Part shown: in pieces, positions 36,546-45,210 of the stretch
How positions within the stretch are numbered: the first letter of the stretch is position 1
How the letters are laid out: each line of letters begins with the position of its first letter
NCBI RefSeq assembly: GCF_013282215.1
Contig: NZ_CP048103.1
Span: 1,550,001 to 1,614,000 of the forward strand
Length of the DNA stretch: 64,000 bases
DNA from: Kroppenstedtia eburnea
GTDB taxonomy: Bacteria > Bacillota > Bacilli > Thermoactinomycetales > DSM-45169
Direction: 5' to 3'
The notes under the pieces: model-generated
Told to the model about the DNA's origin: nothing
Databases searched by the model: none
The model's input: only the letters and a program-made list of their open reading frames with translations
Position numbers and translations under genes: made by a program

Positions 36546-38002
36546 GCGAGGAGAAAGCATTGATCTTCGAAATGAGCAAACCGGGCCGGACGGCGTACAG
36601 TCTTCCCCCATCCGATGTTCCTTCTGCGGAGGCATCGGAGCGGATTCCCGGGGGGATGCTCCGGGAAACTCCGGCGGAACTGCCGGAAGTCTCCGAGCTG
36701 GATCTGATCCGCCACTATACAGAGCTGTCCCGTCGCAACCACGGGATCGACAACGGATTTTACCCCCTGGGTTCCTGTACGATGAAGTACAACCCCAAGA
36801 TCCATGAGGATGTGGCCCGCTATCCCGGATTTGCCCAGATCCACCCCTATCAGGGGGAGGAAACGGTTCAGGGTGCTCTGCAATTGTTGTATGAACTGCA
36901 ACGGGATCTGGCGGAGATCACCGGGATGGACCGGGTCACCCTGCAGCCCGCCGCCGGTGCCCAAGGGGAATGGACCGGGTTGATGATGATCAAGGCGTAC
37001 CACGAAGGCCGGGGGGAGAACCGGCGGAACAAAGTGATCGTTCCCGACTCCGCTCATGGGACCAACCCCGCCAGCGCCACCGTGGCCGGTTTTGAGGCGG
37101 TGACAGTGAAGTCGGATGAGAATGGCTTGGTCAGTGTGGAGGATCTGAAGCAGGTGGTGGGGGAGGACACCGCCGCCCTGATGTTGACCAACCCCAACAC
37201 CCTGGGATTGTTTGAAAAGGAGATCAAGGAGATCGCAGAGATCGTCCATGAAGCCGGCGGCCTGCTCTATTACGACGGTGCCAATGCCAACGCCATCCTG
37301 GGGAAAACCCGCCCCGGTGACATGGGCTTCGATGTGGTTCATCTGAATCTGCACAAAACCTTCACCACCCCCCACGGCGGCGGCGGTCCCGGGTCGGGTC
37401 CCGTCGGCGTGAAGGAAGTGTTGGTTCCCTTCCTGCCGACCCCGGTGGTGGAAAAAGGGGAACAGGGCTACTATTTCAGTTATGATTTTCCCCATTCCAT
37501 CGGGCGGGTAAAAGGATTTCACGGCAACTTCGGCATGTTGGTGCGGGCTTACACCTACATCCGCACCATGGGCCCCGACGGCCTCAGGCAGGTGTCCGAA
37601 GATGCCGTCCTGAATGCCAACTACCTGATGAAGCGGCTGGAACCTTACTTCGATGTTCCCTTCAAACAGGTGTGCAAGCACGAGTTCGTCCTGTCGGGAA
37701 ACCGGCAGAAGAGTCAGGGGGTCCGCACCCTGGATATGGCCAAGCGCCTGTTGGACTTCGGAATCCATCCGCCGACGGTTTACTTCCCCTTGATCGTCGA
37801 GGAGTGCATGATGATCGAACCGACGGAGACAGAAAGCAAGGAGACGCTGGATCACTTCATCGAGGTGATGATCCAGATCGCCAAGGAAGCGGAAGAAAAC
37901 CCGGAAGCGGTCCAGGAAGCTCCCCACCACACCCCGGTGAAGCGCCTGGACGAAGTGACCGCCGCCCGCAAGCCGGTGCTGCGGTGGCAAAAAGAAGACT
38001 GA
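36542..38002 (+). CDS. gcvPB: glycine dehydrogenase (decarboxylating) subunit 2
   Basis: C-terminal half of the split P protein, 486 residues from ATG 36542. The PLP-binding Lys is in [19 protein letters not shown] (near residue 270). Other motifs are [13 protein letters not shown] and [11 protein letters not shown]. It overlaps gcvPA by 4 nt (ATGA), consistent with heterotetramer assembly from coupled translation. The H protein and lipoamide dehydrogenase genes are elsewhere. Confidence 0.97.
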   Translation: MSEEKALIFEMSKPGRTAYSLPPSDVPSAEASERIPGGMLRETPAELPEVSELDLIRHYTELSRRNHGIDNGFYPLGSCTMKYNPKIHEDVARYPGFAQIHPYQGEETVQGALQLLYELQRDLAEITGMDRVTLQPAAGAQGEWTGLMMIKAYHEGRGENRRNKVIVPDSAHGTNPASATVAGFEAVTVKSDENGLVSVEDLKQVVGEDTAALMLTNPNTLGLFEKEIKEIAEIVHEAGGLLYYDGANANAILGKTRPGDMGFDVVHLNLHKTFTTPHGGGGPGSGPVGVKEVLVPFLPTPVVEKGEQGYYFSYDFPHSIGRVKGFHGNFGMLVRAYTYIRTMGPDGLRQVSEDAVLNANYLMKRLEPYFDVPFKQVCKHEFVLSGNRQKSQGVRTLDMAKRLLDFGIHPPTVYFPLIVEECMMIEPTETESKETLDHFIEVMIQIAKEAEENPEAVQEAPHHTPVKRLDEVTAARKPVLRWQKED

Positions 38003-38007
38003 TCAAC

Positions 38008-38038
38008 AAATCCCCCGCCACAACCAGGCGGGGGATTT
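38008..38038. terminator. terminator after the gcv operon
   Basis: AAATCCCCCGCC (38008-38019) pairs perfectly with GGCGGGGGATTT (38027-38038). It serves the gcv operon and, with A and T runs in the arms, perhaps also the convergent frame at 38077. Confidence 0.8.
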
Positions 38039-38076
38039 CGTATCAAGTGAAAGGTGGATGGTACAGAAGGACTGTT

Positions 38077-38370
38077 CTAACGGATGATTTTCCAAGGGTT
38101 TGCATTGGGATTCAACTCAAGCAGCTTTTTTTTCGCTAAAATATCCTCGGCCACATCGCTGCGGATATATAGTTGGGGTCTAGGATCCCCAAAATCCTTG
38201 ACTGCATCCTGCACTTTTTTCTCCGTCACCACCGCCAAGGACAATTTCTGACTCTTTCGCATGTCGGCCCATGCCTCTTCTTTGACATAAACATCGACCG
38301 CCAGGGAAAGGGATCTGGAGGGAATTTCATGATAATCGATGGAGGTGATGATTTCATCGCTCTCTTTCAC
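38077..38370 (-). CDS. orphan frame, possibly a 5'-truncated gene
   Basis: 97 residues of coding-like composition (SIDYHEIPSRSLSLAVDVYV ... PQLYIRSDVAEDILAKKKLL). The only upstream start is GTG 38370, with no ribosome site. A stop lies four codons before it (TAA CCG GCA TTA CC GTG region), and the sequence reads as if from the middle of a protein. I do not recognise it. It may be the C-terminal remnant of a longer gene. Confidence 0.35.
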   Translation of the reverse strand: MKESDEIITSIDYHEIPSRSLSLAVDVYVKEEAWADMRKSQKLSLAVVTEKKVQDAVKDFGDPRPQLYIRSDVAEDILAKKKLLELNPNANPWKIIR

Positions 38371-38503
38371 GGTAATGCCGGTTTAGGATAATTTGGGTAT
38401 AATGGCGAAGGGAGTTTGCAGTATACGGGATAAAAGTCTTTCACGAACCCGGACGAGCGGGTTCGCCGCGATTCCAACCCCGTTGACCTTGGGAGGGATC
38501 CCT

Positions 38504-39322
38504 GTGAAAAGTCAGTTTTTCCACAAGCACCCGAAGACGCTTCTCAATAAAGGAACCGGCTTTTTGGCCGGTTACAGTCACTCCCTCAATCCCTATGCAG
38601 GCTGTTCATTCGGGTGTTCCTACTGTTATGTGCGGCAAATGCCGGTCTCTCTCTTCCGGGGGGAAGAATGGGGAACCTGGGTGGATATCAAAAGAGGGGC
38701 GGCGGATTTACTGCGCAAAGAGCTTGCAAGGGCCAAACAGAAGGGCAAAGTGACGATCTTCATGTCATCCAGCACAGATCCCTATCAGCCGATCGAATAT
38801 CAGGAAGGAGTCACCAGGTCCTTGTTGGAGGTGATGGTGGAAGATCCGCCTGACTTCCTGCTTGTGCAGACGCGAAGCCCATTGGTGCAGAGAGACATCG
38901 ATCTGTTTCTCCCCTTCAAGGATCGCGTCCGGGTCAGCATGACCATTGAGACGGATCGGGAGGAGATTCGCAAGCAGTTTACACCGGGGGCTCCGCCGAT
39001 CCCCGGCCGCTTGAAGGCACTGCAACATTTGGCGGATGCCGGCGTGCCGACCCAAGCCGCGATCGCCCCGGTCCTGCCCAGCAGTAAGGCGTTTCCGGCC
39101 AAATTGGCGGGAGTGGTCCGTCGGGTCTGTGTGGACGACTATTTCATGGGTGATGGCAGCGGAGGCAAACGAACCCGAAACTTAGGTGTTGATTCGCTGT
39201 ATGAAAGATTGGGCTTGGAAGAATGGTATCATCCTGCTGCCTGGCGGATCGTTTACGATCGGCTGAAAGAGGTTTTCTCTGATGATCAGGTTTATGTAAG
39301 CCAAGAGGGGTTTGTCCCATAA
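38504..39322 (+). CDS. radical SAM protein, spore-photoproduct-lyase-like (SPL) family
   Basis: 272 residues from GTG 38504 with GGGAGGGA 5 nt upstream. The [4Fe-4S]/SAM motif is CSFGCSYC (within LNPYAGCSFGCSYCYVRQMP). MSSSTDPYQPIE and SMTIETDREEIRKQ are typical of the SPL-like radical SAM group, related to spore photoproduct lyase but with unknown substrate. A longer frame starts at 38393, but a TATAAT at 38398-38403 suggests transcription begins after that point. A hairpin CGAACCCG/CGGGTTCG lies in the leader. Confidence 0.88.
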   Translation: MKSQFFHKHPKTLLNKGTGFLAGYSHSLNPYAGCSFGCSYCYVRQMPVSLFRGEEWGTWVDIKRGAADLLRKELARAKQKGKVTIFMSSSTDPYQPIEYQEGVTRSLLEVMVEDPPDFLLVQTRSPLVQRDIDLFLPFKDRVRVSMTIETDREEIRKQFTPGAPPIPGRLKALQHLADAGVPTQAAIAPVLPSSKAFPAKLAGVVRRVCVDDYFMGDGSGGKRTRNLGVDSLYERLGLEEWYHPAAWRIVYDRLKEVFSDDQVYVSQEGFVP

Positions 39323-39331
39323 GAGAGAGAA

Positions 39332-39370
39332 GAAACTCCGCGGTGGATCTGCGGAGTTTCAGTTGTTTTT
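39332..39370. terminator. terminator between convergent radical SAM and ferritin-like genes
   Basis: GAAACTCCGC (39332-39341) pairs with GCGGAGTTTC (39351-39360), followed by AGTTGTTTTT on the plus strand. It overlaps the end of the ferritin-like gene by 2 bp. Confidence 0.75.
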
Positions 39371-39811
39371 CAGACAGCATTGTTTGGTCCAGAAGAATAA
39401 AAACCAGACGGCATGTCTCTGTTCGTCCTGAGCCGCCCGCATGTATGCCTGCTTGATATAGGGGGTGAGGGCCCGATCGGCGATATGGAGATAAAAATCA
39501 ACCGTTTCCTGTTCGTCTTTCAGTGCAAACTCCAGGGCTTCCCGGTAGTTTTTCGGACAGGGTTCCGGAGTGATTCCAGGGGGTTTTTGACCGGTAAGAT
39601 TGATATAGATGTTGACGAAGGTGTGGTAATGACGAATCTCTTCCTGCCGGATCCCCAGAATTTTTTCCTTCTGTTGCACTGGAGCCATCTCCGCGATCTG
39701 GGCGTAGCAGGTGATCGCATTGTACTGCCCGTTGATCGATTTGACAATATCCTGCAACAGGATAAGGTCCGGGTTTTTGCTGGGCGTGATATACAGATGG
39801 GGAAGATGCAT
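39359..39811 (-). CDS. ferritin-like domain protein (rubrerythrin-like fold)
   Basis: 150 residues, mostly helical. Carboxylate and His pairs expected of a di-iron four-helix bundle are present: the YNAITCYAQIAEMAP helix, RQEEIRHYHTF (E-x-x-H), LKDEQETVDFYLHIAD, and AAQDEQRHAVWF (E-x-x-H). Similar proteins in Bacilli occur in spore coats or as uncharacterised ferritin-like proteins. ATG 39811 follows GAGGAGGG. Confidence 0.8.
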   Translation of the reverse strand: MHLPHLYITPSKNPDLILLQDIVKSINGQYNAITCYAQIAEMAPVQQKEKILGIRQEEIRHYHTFVNIYINLTGQKPPGITPEPCPKNYREALEFALKDEQETVDFYLHIADRALTPYIKQAYMRAAQDEQRHAVWFLFFWTKQCCLKNN

Positions 39812-40050
39812 TTGTTACCCTCCTCTGAATCATCTTCAGCCTATTGTATGGACACATGTGCAGGATGGTGTATCTATGGCCCTGGGAATTTTACTTCTTG
39901 GGGAGAAATGATCCTTTCAGTCCAAGGTGATGGTAACCATGCACAATTTTCTAAAACAAACGTTATCGGGTCCGCTTTCGTTCTGGGTGCAGGTGGAAAA
40001 GCACCGTCGCTTGGAAGAGGAGCGCCGGTCGGATGTGGATTCGACCTACA
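39812..40050. other. intergenic region with a doubtful 50-codon frame
   Basis: A plus-strand frame from ATG 39908 (GGGGAG 6 nt upstream) encodes MILSVQGDGNHAQFSKTNVI and about 30 further residues. Its stop codon (TGA) lies within the left end of repeat copy H. It may be a gene cut short by the repeat or a chance frame. Nothing else is recognised here. Confidence 0.25.
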
Positions 40051-40182
40051 AGCTTTGTGATTTACTGCCTTTGAAGGCGGTCGGGATTGGGTTTCACATT
40101 TCGTTCCGTTGTTCTTACGAGCCAAAGTCACTCCATGTGAAACCCAACCCTCCCTGTGAATGGCTTTTTCACAACGCTTCTA
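40051..40182 (-). repeat. dispersed palindromic element, copy H
   Basis: Reverse-oriented. The left end is degenerate (AAGCTTTGTGATTTACTGCC). The right end TCACAACGCTTCTA is nearly intact and the inner palindrome is intact. It lies upstream of the TetR-type regulator. Confidence 0.88.
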
Positions 40183-40277
40183 CGGGGTGTGAAGAGATTT
40201 TCGCTGGAGGTGTCAAAAGCATCTCCCATTTGCTTTTTTCCTTGAACCGGGGGATAATATTTTTGCACTATTCCGTA

Positions 40278-40306
40278 TTGACCCACTGTTTTCTCTGCAG
40301 TAAAAT
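40278..40306 (+). promoter_or_regulatory. sigma-A type promoter for the TetR-family gene
   Basis: TTGACC (40278-40283), 17 bp, TAAAAT (40301-40306). It is followed by ACGTGTACGTACTGG, a possible operator half-site pair. Confidence 0.65.
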
Positions 40307-40343
40307 ACGTGTACGTACTGGTATCGAAATGGGAGTGTGGAGC

Positions 40344-40976
40344 ATGAAACCCCTGTTGTTCACCAAAGAGTTGCCGGATCAGCCAAAGGAAAAGATCTTG
40401 TACTCCGCGATGCACCTGTTTGTATCCAAAGGGTATAAAGAGACGTCTATTCTGGATGTGGTGGAGATGGCCAGGATCTCCAAAACCACTTTTTATAATT
40501 TCTTCCGAAGCAAGGATGAATTGTTGGCCCGTCTGTTCGACCAATTGGCCGACGAATTTCTGCGGGAAGTGGAAAAGGCGATTCATGCCGAAAGGAAGGT
40601 GGCTTATAAGGGATATGCGGGGATCCGCCGATATATGGAATTGTGCAAAGACCATCAGGAGATCGCCCAGGTGCTGTTAATCACCTCTGTGGGAATCAGC
40701 CCGGAGGTGGAAGGAGTCCGCCGGAAGGCACACCATCGTTTTGCCGGGATGATCCATGACACAGTCCGGTCCATTCTGCCTGATGGCATTTCCGATTCCG
40801 AGATGGAGTTGGTCTCTCAGGCGATGGTGGGGGCGATTCATGAAGTGGTGATCCAACGTCTGATGAGCGGGGAGGAGGAAGTCGAAGTGGAGTCGGTGGC
40901 CCGTCTGCTCAATCGAATCGCCGTGGGTTCCTTCACCGCTTTGGCTTTGGATCGAAACCCGCCTCTGCACAGATGA
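40344..40976 (+). CDS. TetR/AcrR family transcriptional regulator
   Basis: 210 residues from ATG 40344. The N-terminal helix-turn-helix is clear: KEKILYSAMHLFVSKGYKET, then SILDVVEMARISKTTFYNFF and RSKDELLARLF. The C-terminal ligand domain is unassigned. It precedes a fatty acyl-CoA ligase in the same direction, so it probably controls fatty acid metabolism, as FadR does in Bacillus; this is inference from position. The long open frame through repeat copy H back to 39927 is accidental. Confidence 0.9.
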   Translation: MKPLLFTKELPDQPKEKILYSAMHLFVSKGYKETSILDVVEMARISKTTFYNFFRSKDELLARLFDQLADEFLREVEKAIHAERKVAYKGYAGIRRYMELCKDHQEIAQVLLITSVGISPEVEGVRRKAHHRFAGMIHDTVRSILPDGISDSEMELVSQAMVGAIHEVVIQRLMSGEEEVEVESVARLLNRIAVGSFTALALDRNPPLHR

Positions 40977-41008
40977 CCTCCTCCACCGTCGGGACCGGCT
41001 CAGAGAAA

Positions 41009-41025
41009 ACATGGATGATCCATGT
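41009..41025. promoter_or_regulatory. perfect 17-bp palindrome between the TetR gene and the acyl-CoA ligase
   Basis: ACATGGATGATCCATGT has 8-bp arms around a single G. It may be an operator or a small hairpin. The rest of the 260-bp gap (40977-41236) shows nothing recognisable. Confidence 0.35.
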
Positions 41026-41236
41026 GGGTCTCTCATCGACCTGTGCCAAAAAGGAAAGGGAGAAGGATCAGCCACGTAAATATGAATATCCCCGGTTTTT
41101 GAGAGATGGGTTCCAGGCTGAAGAAGATTGTAACCGATTGCAGAGAAGAAAGAAATGATCCGTTTAAGTCGTGGCGGCGTCAGAGAAAAGCAAAGGTGGA
41201 GTCAAATCATACGTATCCATAGGAAATGGAGGCGGA

Positions 41237-43072
41237 ATGATGAAGCCCAAGAACCTGTTGGAGATGGTGTGGCGGTCGGTGGAGCGCGGACCTGACAGGG
41301 AGGCGCTCATGTACAAGGAAGGTGGGGGTTACCGGTCGATCACCTACCGGGAGATGTGGGAGCAGGTGAGAGAGACTGCCGCAGGGCTCGCCCATCTCGG
41401 AGTGGGGCCCGGGGATAAAGTGGCGATCCTCTCCAACAACAACCCGATGTGGCCGGTTACAGATCTGGCGGTAGCCAGTCTGGCGGCGGTCAGCGTCCCG
41501 ATCTACCCGACGCTGACCGCTGCCCAGACCGGTTATATTTTGAAAAATGCGGATTGTCGCACAGCTGTGGTGGAGGAGGATGACCAGCTCCGGAAAATCC
41601 GCTCCACAGACGCAGAGGTCTCTCATCACATCGTGATGAAACCCGCCCCCGGTTTTTCAGAAGGGGAAGGGGTGCTCTCCTTTGACTCCCTTCGAAAAGC
41701 GGGGCGGGAGCATCCCCGAAAAGACTGGGAGGATGGGTGGAAGAACATCGGAGGGGATCAGCTCTTCACCATTATCCACACCTCGGGCACCACCGGTCCC
41801 CCCAAGGGGGCGATGCTGACCCACCGCAATTTGCTGGCCAATACGGAAGGGGTTCAATTCTGGATTGTGGAGCTGGTGCCCGGAGATGTATGTCTTTCCT
41901 ATCTGCCTCTCTCCCATGTATTTGAGCGGATGGCGGGACAGTTCGTCCCCTTGCGGGAGGGGGCGACGATCGCTTACGCGGAAAGCATCGATACCATCCA
42001 GGAGAATCTGCTCGAAGTGCGACCCACGGTGATGACCACCGTACCCAGACTGCTGGAAAAGATCTATGCCAAAGTACAGGAACAGATGGCGTCAGCATCG
42101 CCGCTCAAGCGGAAAATTTTCAACTGGGCGGTGGATGTGGGGCACAGGCGTTATGAAGGCTTTATTGATGCCCGGATGGACTTGCTGCTGAAGGGAGAGG
42201 CCATCCCCTCCGATCTCAGACGACAATTCGCCCTGGCAGATCGGCTGGTCTTCCGGAAGATCAAGGAACGGGTCGGTGGGCGGTTGCGGGGCTTGGTCTC
42301 CGGAGCGGCTCCCCTCAACCAGGAGATCGCCCGCTTTTTCTGGTCGATCGATATCCCGGTGCTGGAAGGTTACGGCTTGACGGAAGCTTCTCCCGTCATC
42401 GCCGCCAATCCGATGATGCGCTCCAAAATCGGCACGGTGGGCAAGCCGCTTCCCAATCTGGAAGTGAAGATCGGTACCGATGGGGAAATCCTGGCACGGG
42501 GGCCGAGCATCATGCAGGGGTATTACAAAAATGAGGAAGCTACCCGGGAGGCGCTTCGGGACGGATGGTTGCACACCGGTGATCTGGGTGAATGGGATCC
42601 AGATGGCTTCCTGCGGGTCGTCGATCGGAAAAAGAACCTGATCGTGTTGTCCACCGGGAAAAATGTGGCTCCCCAGCCGGTGGAAAACCACATCACCAAC
42701 AGTCCCTATATCTCCCAGGCGGTTCTGATCGGAAACGGACGCAAGTATGTGATCGCCTTGGTGGTTCCCGACTATGAAAATCTGCTTCCCTGGGCCGGAA
42801 AACGGGGCCTTCCGGAACAGGACCCGGAAAATCTGGCGGAACATCCGGAAGTGAAAAAATTCCTGAAAGAAGAAGTGGAGAAACATACCGAGGGGTTTGC
42901 CGCGTATGAAAGACCCAAGAAAACCGTGGTCTGCGGCAAGGAGTGGTCCATCGACGGCGGCGAGTTGACCCCCACCTTGAAAGTGAAGGTGAATGTGGTG
43001 GAAGAGAAATACAAAGACCTGATTGAAGGGGCTTATGCCGGGGCGGCTTCCGAGATGGAATTGACTTCCTGA
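41237..43072 (+). CDS. long-chain fatty-acid--CoA ligase (FAA1-type AMP-binding enzyme)
   Basis: 611 residues from ATG 41237 (or 41240), with GGAGG upstream. This is the long FAA1/ACSBG type. Motifs are HTSGTTGPPKGAMLTH (nucleotide loop), LSYLPLSHVFERM, VLEGYGLTEASPV, GWLHTGDLGEWDPDGFLRVVDRKK and the C-terminal LTPTLKVKVN. It activates long-chain fatty acids for beta-oxidation or lipid synthesis, probably at the membrane. It follows a TetR regulator, and a FadR-like operator lies just after it. Confidence 0.92.
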   Translation: MMKPKNLLEMVWRSVERGPDREALMYKEGGGYRSITYREMWEQVRETAAGLAHLGVGPGDKVAILSNNNPMWPVTDLAVASLAAVSVPIYPTLTAAQTGYILKNADCRTAVVEEDDQLRKIRSTDAEVSHHIVMKPAPGFSEGEGVLSFDSLRKAGREHPRKDWEDGWKNIGGDQLFTIIHTSGTTGPPKGAMLTHRNLLANTEGVQFWIVELVPGDVCLSYLPLSHVFERMAGQFVPLREGATIAYAESIDTIQENLLEVRPTVMTTVPRLLEKIYAKVQEQMASASPLKRKIFNWAVDVGHRRYEGFIDARMDLLLKGEAIPSDLRRQFALADRLVFRKIKERVGGRLRGLVSGAAPLNQEIARFFWSIDIPVLEGYGLTEASPVIAANPMMRSKIGTVGKPLPNLEVKIGTDGEILARGPSIMQGYYKNEEATREALRDGWLHTGDLGEWDPDGFLRVVDRKKNLIVLSTGKNVAPQPVENHITNSPYISQAVLIGNGRKYVIALVVPDYENLLPWAGKRGLPEQDPENLAEHPEVKKFLKEEVEKHTEGFAAYERPKKTVVCGKEWSIDGGELTPTLKVKVNVVEEKYKDLIEGAYAGAASEMELTS

Positions 43073-43088
43073 GAGGTTGCGGCAAAAA

Positions 43089-43106
43089 TGATTGAGTATT
43101 CATTCA
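43089..43106. promoter_or_regulatory. FadR-like operator candidate
   Basis: TGATTGAGTATTCATTCA resembles the Bacillus FadR box (TGAATGAMTAVTCATTCA), matching 15 of 18 positions including both TGA...TCA outer parts. It lies 17 bp after the acyl-CoA ligase stop and about 140 bp before the next gene. Confidence 0.4.
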
Positions 43107-43245
43107 TGTATGGGGTTGCCGTTTTTTCGGTGTGATTTGGGATCGGTCCCGATGATAATGGATGACATCGGCCCCTCGGGGGCACGGCATCCGCCGGAAA
43201 TGCTTTAAACATCCCTGCCCATGCACTAGAATAGCTGTGGGAGGG

Positions 43246-43701
43246 ATGTTCTTGAATGCCGTCCGATTTTTCGCCTTGCTCGCCGTGATCGGTATTGTGA
43301 TTGGCGGAGTGTCCGGTCTGATCTACGGCTGGTTCCAATCCGGGGAAGAACCGGAGTCAAGCCAGACCGCCCAGGCGGAAAAAACAGAAAGCACCGTCAG
43401 CGATGAAACGGACACCGGGACAGAACCGGAGCCGGAATCACCGCCACAACAGGAGCCCGATCCAACCCCTGCAACCGGGGGTGAAGCCCCTCCACCCAAC
43501 CGGATGACAGCAGAAGAAGCTGCGTCCATCATCCTGGATCAAGTGGGAGGCGGATCGATCAAAAAAATTAAACTGAAAGAAAAGGATGGACGACAGATCT
43601 ACAAAGTGGAGGTGAGAGGAGGAGACATTAAAAAGGGGAAATTTGAGATCGATGCATACACCGGCGAGATTTTGGAGGCGGACATCGATCGGAAGGACTG
43701 A
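43246..43701 (+). CDS. PepSY domain membrane-anchored protein
   Basis: About 151 residues. One N-terminal membrane helix (VRFFALLAVIGIVIGGVSGLI) is followed by a Glu/Pro/Thr-rich linker and then a C-terminal PepSY domain (MTAEEAASIILDQVGGGSIK ... YKVEVRGGDIKKGKFEIDAY, TGEILEADID). PepSY domains inhibit or modulate extracellular proteases. ATG 43246 abuts the GGGAGGG; TTG 43252, 6 nt further, has better spacing and is an alternative start. Confidence 0.85.
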   Translation: MFLNAVRFFALLAVIGIVIGGVSGLIYGWFQSGEEPESSQTAQAEKTESTVSDETDTGTEPEPESPPQQEPDPTPATGGEAPPPNRMTAEEAASIILDQVGGGSIKKIKLKEKDGRQIYKVEVRGGDIKKGKFEIDAYTGEILEADIDRKD

Positions 43702-43740
43702 GATCTGCCACGGATGATCGGCAACAGCTGATCAGGCAGT

Positions 43741-43776
43741 AACACGCCGTGCGGGGAACACCCCGCACGGCGTGTT
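43741..43776. terminator. perfect 16-bp stem hairpin without T run
   Basis: AACACGCCGTGCGGGG and its exact complement flank the loop AACA. It follows the PepSY gene and probably ends its transcript. It lacks a T run, like the hairpin at 27254. Confidence 0.6.
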
Positions 43777-43837
43777 ATCATGAGGAAAGCCTGAAAAAAG
43801 CAAGCCGGCACCGAAACCCGGGATTCCGACACAAGGT

Positions 43838-43912
43838 GAATTTCCTTGTTTAGGAGTCGATATCAAATCAATTTTCCTTTTTAAGAAATTTCCCTTGATG
43901 GAAATTTCCTTG
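43838..43912. promoter_or_regulatory. three direct repeats upstream of the ArsR-type gene
   Basis: GAATTTCCTTG (43838-43848), GAAATTTCCCTTG (43885-43897) and GAAATTTCCTTG (43901-43912) repeat in the leader of the ArsR-SRPBCC-DoxX operon. They could be regulator-binding sites. Confidence 0.4.
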
Positions 43913-43966
43913 CGGTGTAAATTGGAATTATCAAGATCATCAATTTGGAAAGGAGGAACACTCACC

Positions 43967-44305
43967 ATGACATTGGCAACGCTCAGCGCGCTCTCTGAGC
44001 CCACTCGGTTCAACATCGTCGAATTGCTGCGTGATTACGGTGCGCTGACGGTCAGCGAGATCGCTGAGAAGCTCGGGCTGAGGCTCCCACAAGCTTCCAA
44101 GCATCTGCATGTACTGGCTAAAGCCGATCTTGTCAACGTGCAGATTGACGCAAATCGCCGCATCTATTCGCTGTGCCCGACGCCGCTTATCGAGATAAAC
44201 GACTGGCTGGAGACCTTTACTCAGATCAAGGAAGAGCAATACAACCGATTTGACGAATTGCTGAAAAAAGCTCAAGAGAACACGAATATCACGGACAACG
44301 ACTAA
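43967..44305 (+). CDS. ArsR/SmtB family winged-helix repressor
   Basis: 112 residues from ATG 43967 (AAGGAGG upstream). The winged helix is LSEPTRFNIVELLRDYGALT, then VSEIAEKLGLRLPQASKHLHVL. No Cys metal-binding motif is seen, so it is of the non-metal (SdpR-like) type. It heads an operon with an SRPBCC protein and a DoxX protein, a common three-gene arrangement in Bacilli. It probably represses its own operon. Confidence 0.9.
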   Translation: MTLATLSALSEPTRFNIVELLRDYGALTVSEIAEKLGLRLPQASKHLHVLAKADLVNVQIDANRRIYSLCPTPLIEINDWLETFTQIKEEQYNRFDELLKKAQENTNITDND

Positions 44306-44326
44306 AGGATGAAAAGGAGAATGAAC

Positions 44327-44809
44327 ATGTCCAAAACAAGCATTATTGCTGAAGAAGGAAAGCAGGAGATTGTGATCACCCGTATTTTCGATGCCCCTTG
44401 TGATCTTGTTTTTCGAACGTACACGAACGCGGCTACAATTCCGGATTGGTGGGGACCGAGAAGTATGAAGACGACCGTGGATCGAATGGAATTGAAGAAA
44501 GGTGGCGTCTGGAGATACGTCCAGCAAGAGAGCAACGGGAATGTGCATGCGCATAACGGGGTTTATCATGAAGTGGCCGCTCCCGAGCGGATCGTTAACA
44601 CTTACGAATACGAAGGCTTCCCCGGCTCGGTCGGACTCGTCACGACGACCTTCGAGGAAACGCCGGAAGGCAAGACAAAGTTGACAGAAATTTCACTGTA
44701 CCCGTCTGTGGAAGTTCGCGAGGGGGTACTGCAGTCCGGCATGACGGAAGGTGCAAAGGAACTAATGGATCGCCTGGATGATTTGCTGATAAAGCTCCAA
44801 TCCAAATAA
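44327..44809 (+). CDS. SRPBCC/AHSA1 domain protein
   Basis: 160 residues from ATG 44327, with AAAGGAGA 6 nt upstream; ATG 44309 and 44321 are less well placed. It has the AHSA1-type START-fold features: ITRIFDAPCDLVFRTYTNAA, WWGPRSMKTTVDRMELKKGG and TTTFEETPEGKTKLTE. It binds an unknown hydrophobic ligand. It lies in an operon between ArsR and DoxX genes. Confidence 0.9.
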   Translation: MSKTSIIAEEGKQEIVITRIFDAPCDLVFRTYTNAATIPDWWGPRSMKTTVDRMELKKGGVWRYVQQESNGNVHAHNGVYHEVAAPERIVNTYEYEGFPGSVGLVTTTFEETPEGKTKLTEISLYPSVEVREGVLQSGMTEGAKELMDRLDDLLIKLQSK

Positions 44810-44823
44810 GGGGTGAGGTAAAT

Positions 44824-45210
44824 ATGAAATGGGTCAGCCATATTGTGCAAGGTGTACTGGCGCTCGGGTTTCTGATGGCAGGATTGACAAAGCTCTTTTC
44901 AAGCATGGATCAAATCAGAGAGATGTACACAGATCCTCTCGGATATCCGCCAGTCTTCATGTACGTTGTCGGAGTTGTTGAGATTATTGCAGCACTCGGG
45001 CTGATTGCTGGGTTTCGGTGGCGTCGTGCCGCAGCGGGCTCGTCTCTCGTGCTTGTCATCGTGATGATCGGGGCCATTGCCTCGAGCCTGATGGCGAATG
45101 CTGTGGTGGATACTGGACTGCCAGCTGTGTTCTTGATCCTGCTGACTGTATTACTTGTACGGTTGATTCGCTATGAGGCTGTAATGAAGTTCCAGATGCG
45201 GCGAGCTTGA
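44824..45210 (+). CDS. DoxX family membrane protein
   Basis: 128 residues with four membrane helices. It starts HIVQGVLALGFLMAGLTKLF, with YVVGVVEIIAALGLIAGFRW in the middle, typical of DoxX-like proteins. DoxX-like proteins are linked to redox or thiol metabolism, but no activity is established for this group. It is the last gene of the ArsR-SRPBCC-DoxX operon. Confidence 0.88.
   Translation: MKWVSHIVQGVLALGFLMAGLTKLFSSMDQIREMYTDPLGYPPVFMYVVGVVEIIAALGLIAGFRWRRAAAGSSLVLVIVMIGAIASSLMANAVVDTGLPAVFLILLTVLLVRLIRYEAVMKFQMRRA

Noticed and set aside
39927-40343. N-terminal extension of the TetR regulator running through repeat copy H
   Set aside because: The repeat happens to be open in this frame. 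The family N-terminus, a promoter at 40278 and a local ribosome site all place the start at 40344.
40973-41158. 61-codon frame directly after the TetR gene
   Set aside because: It overlaps the TetR stop but has no ribosome site of its own and low-complexity charged composition. Not convincing as a gene.
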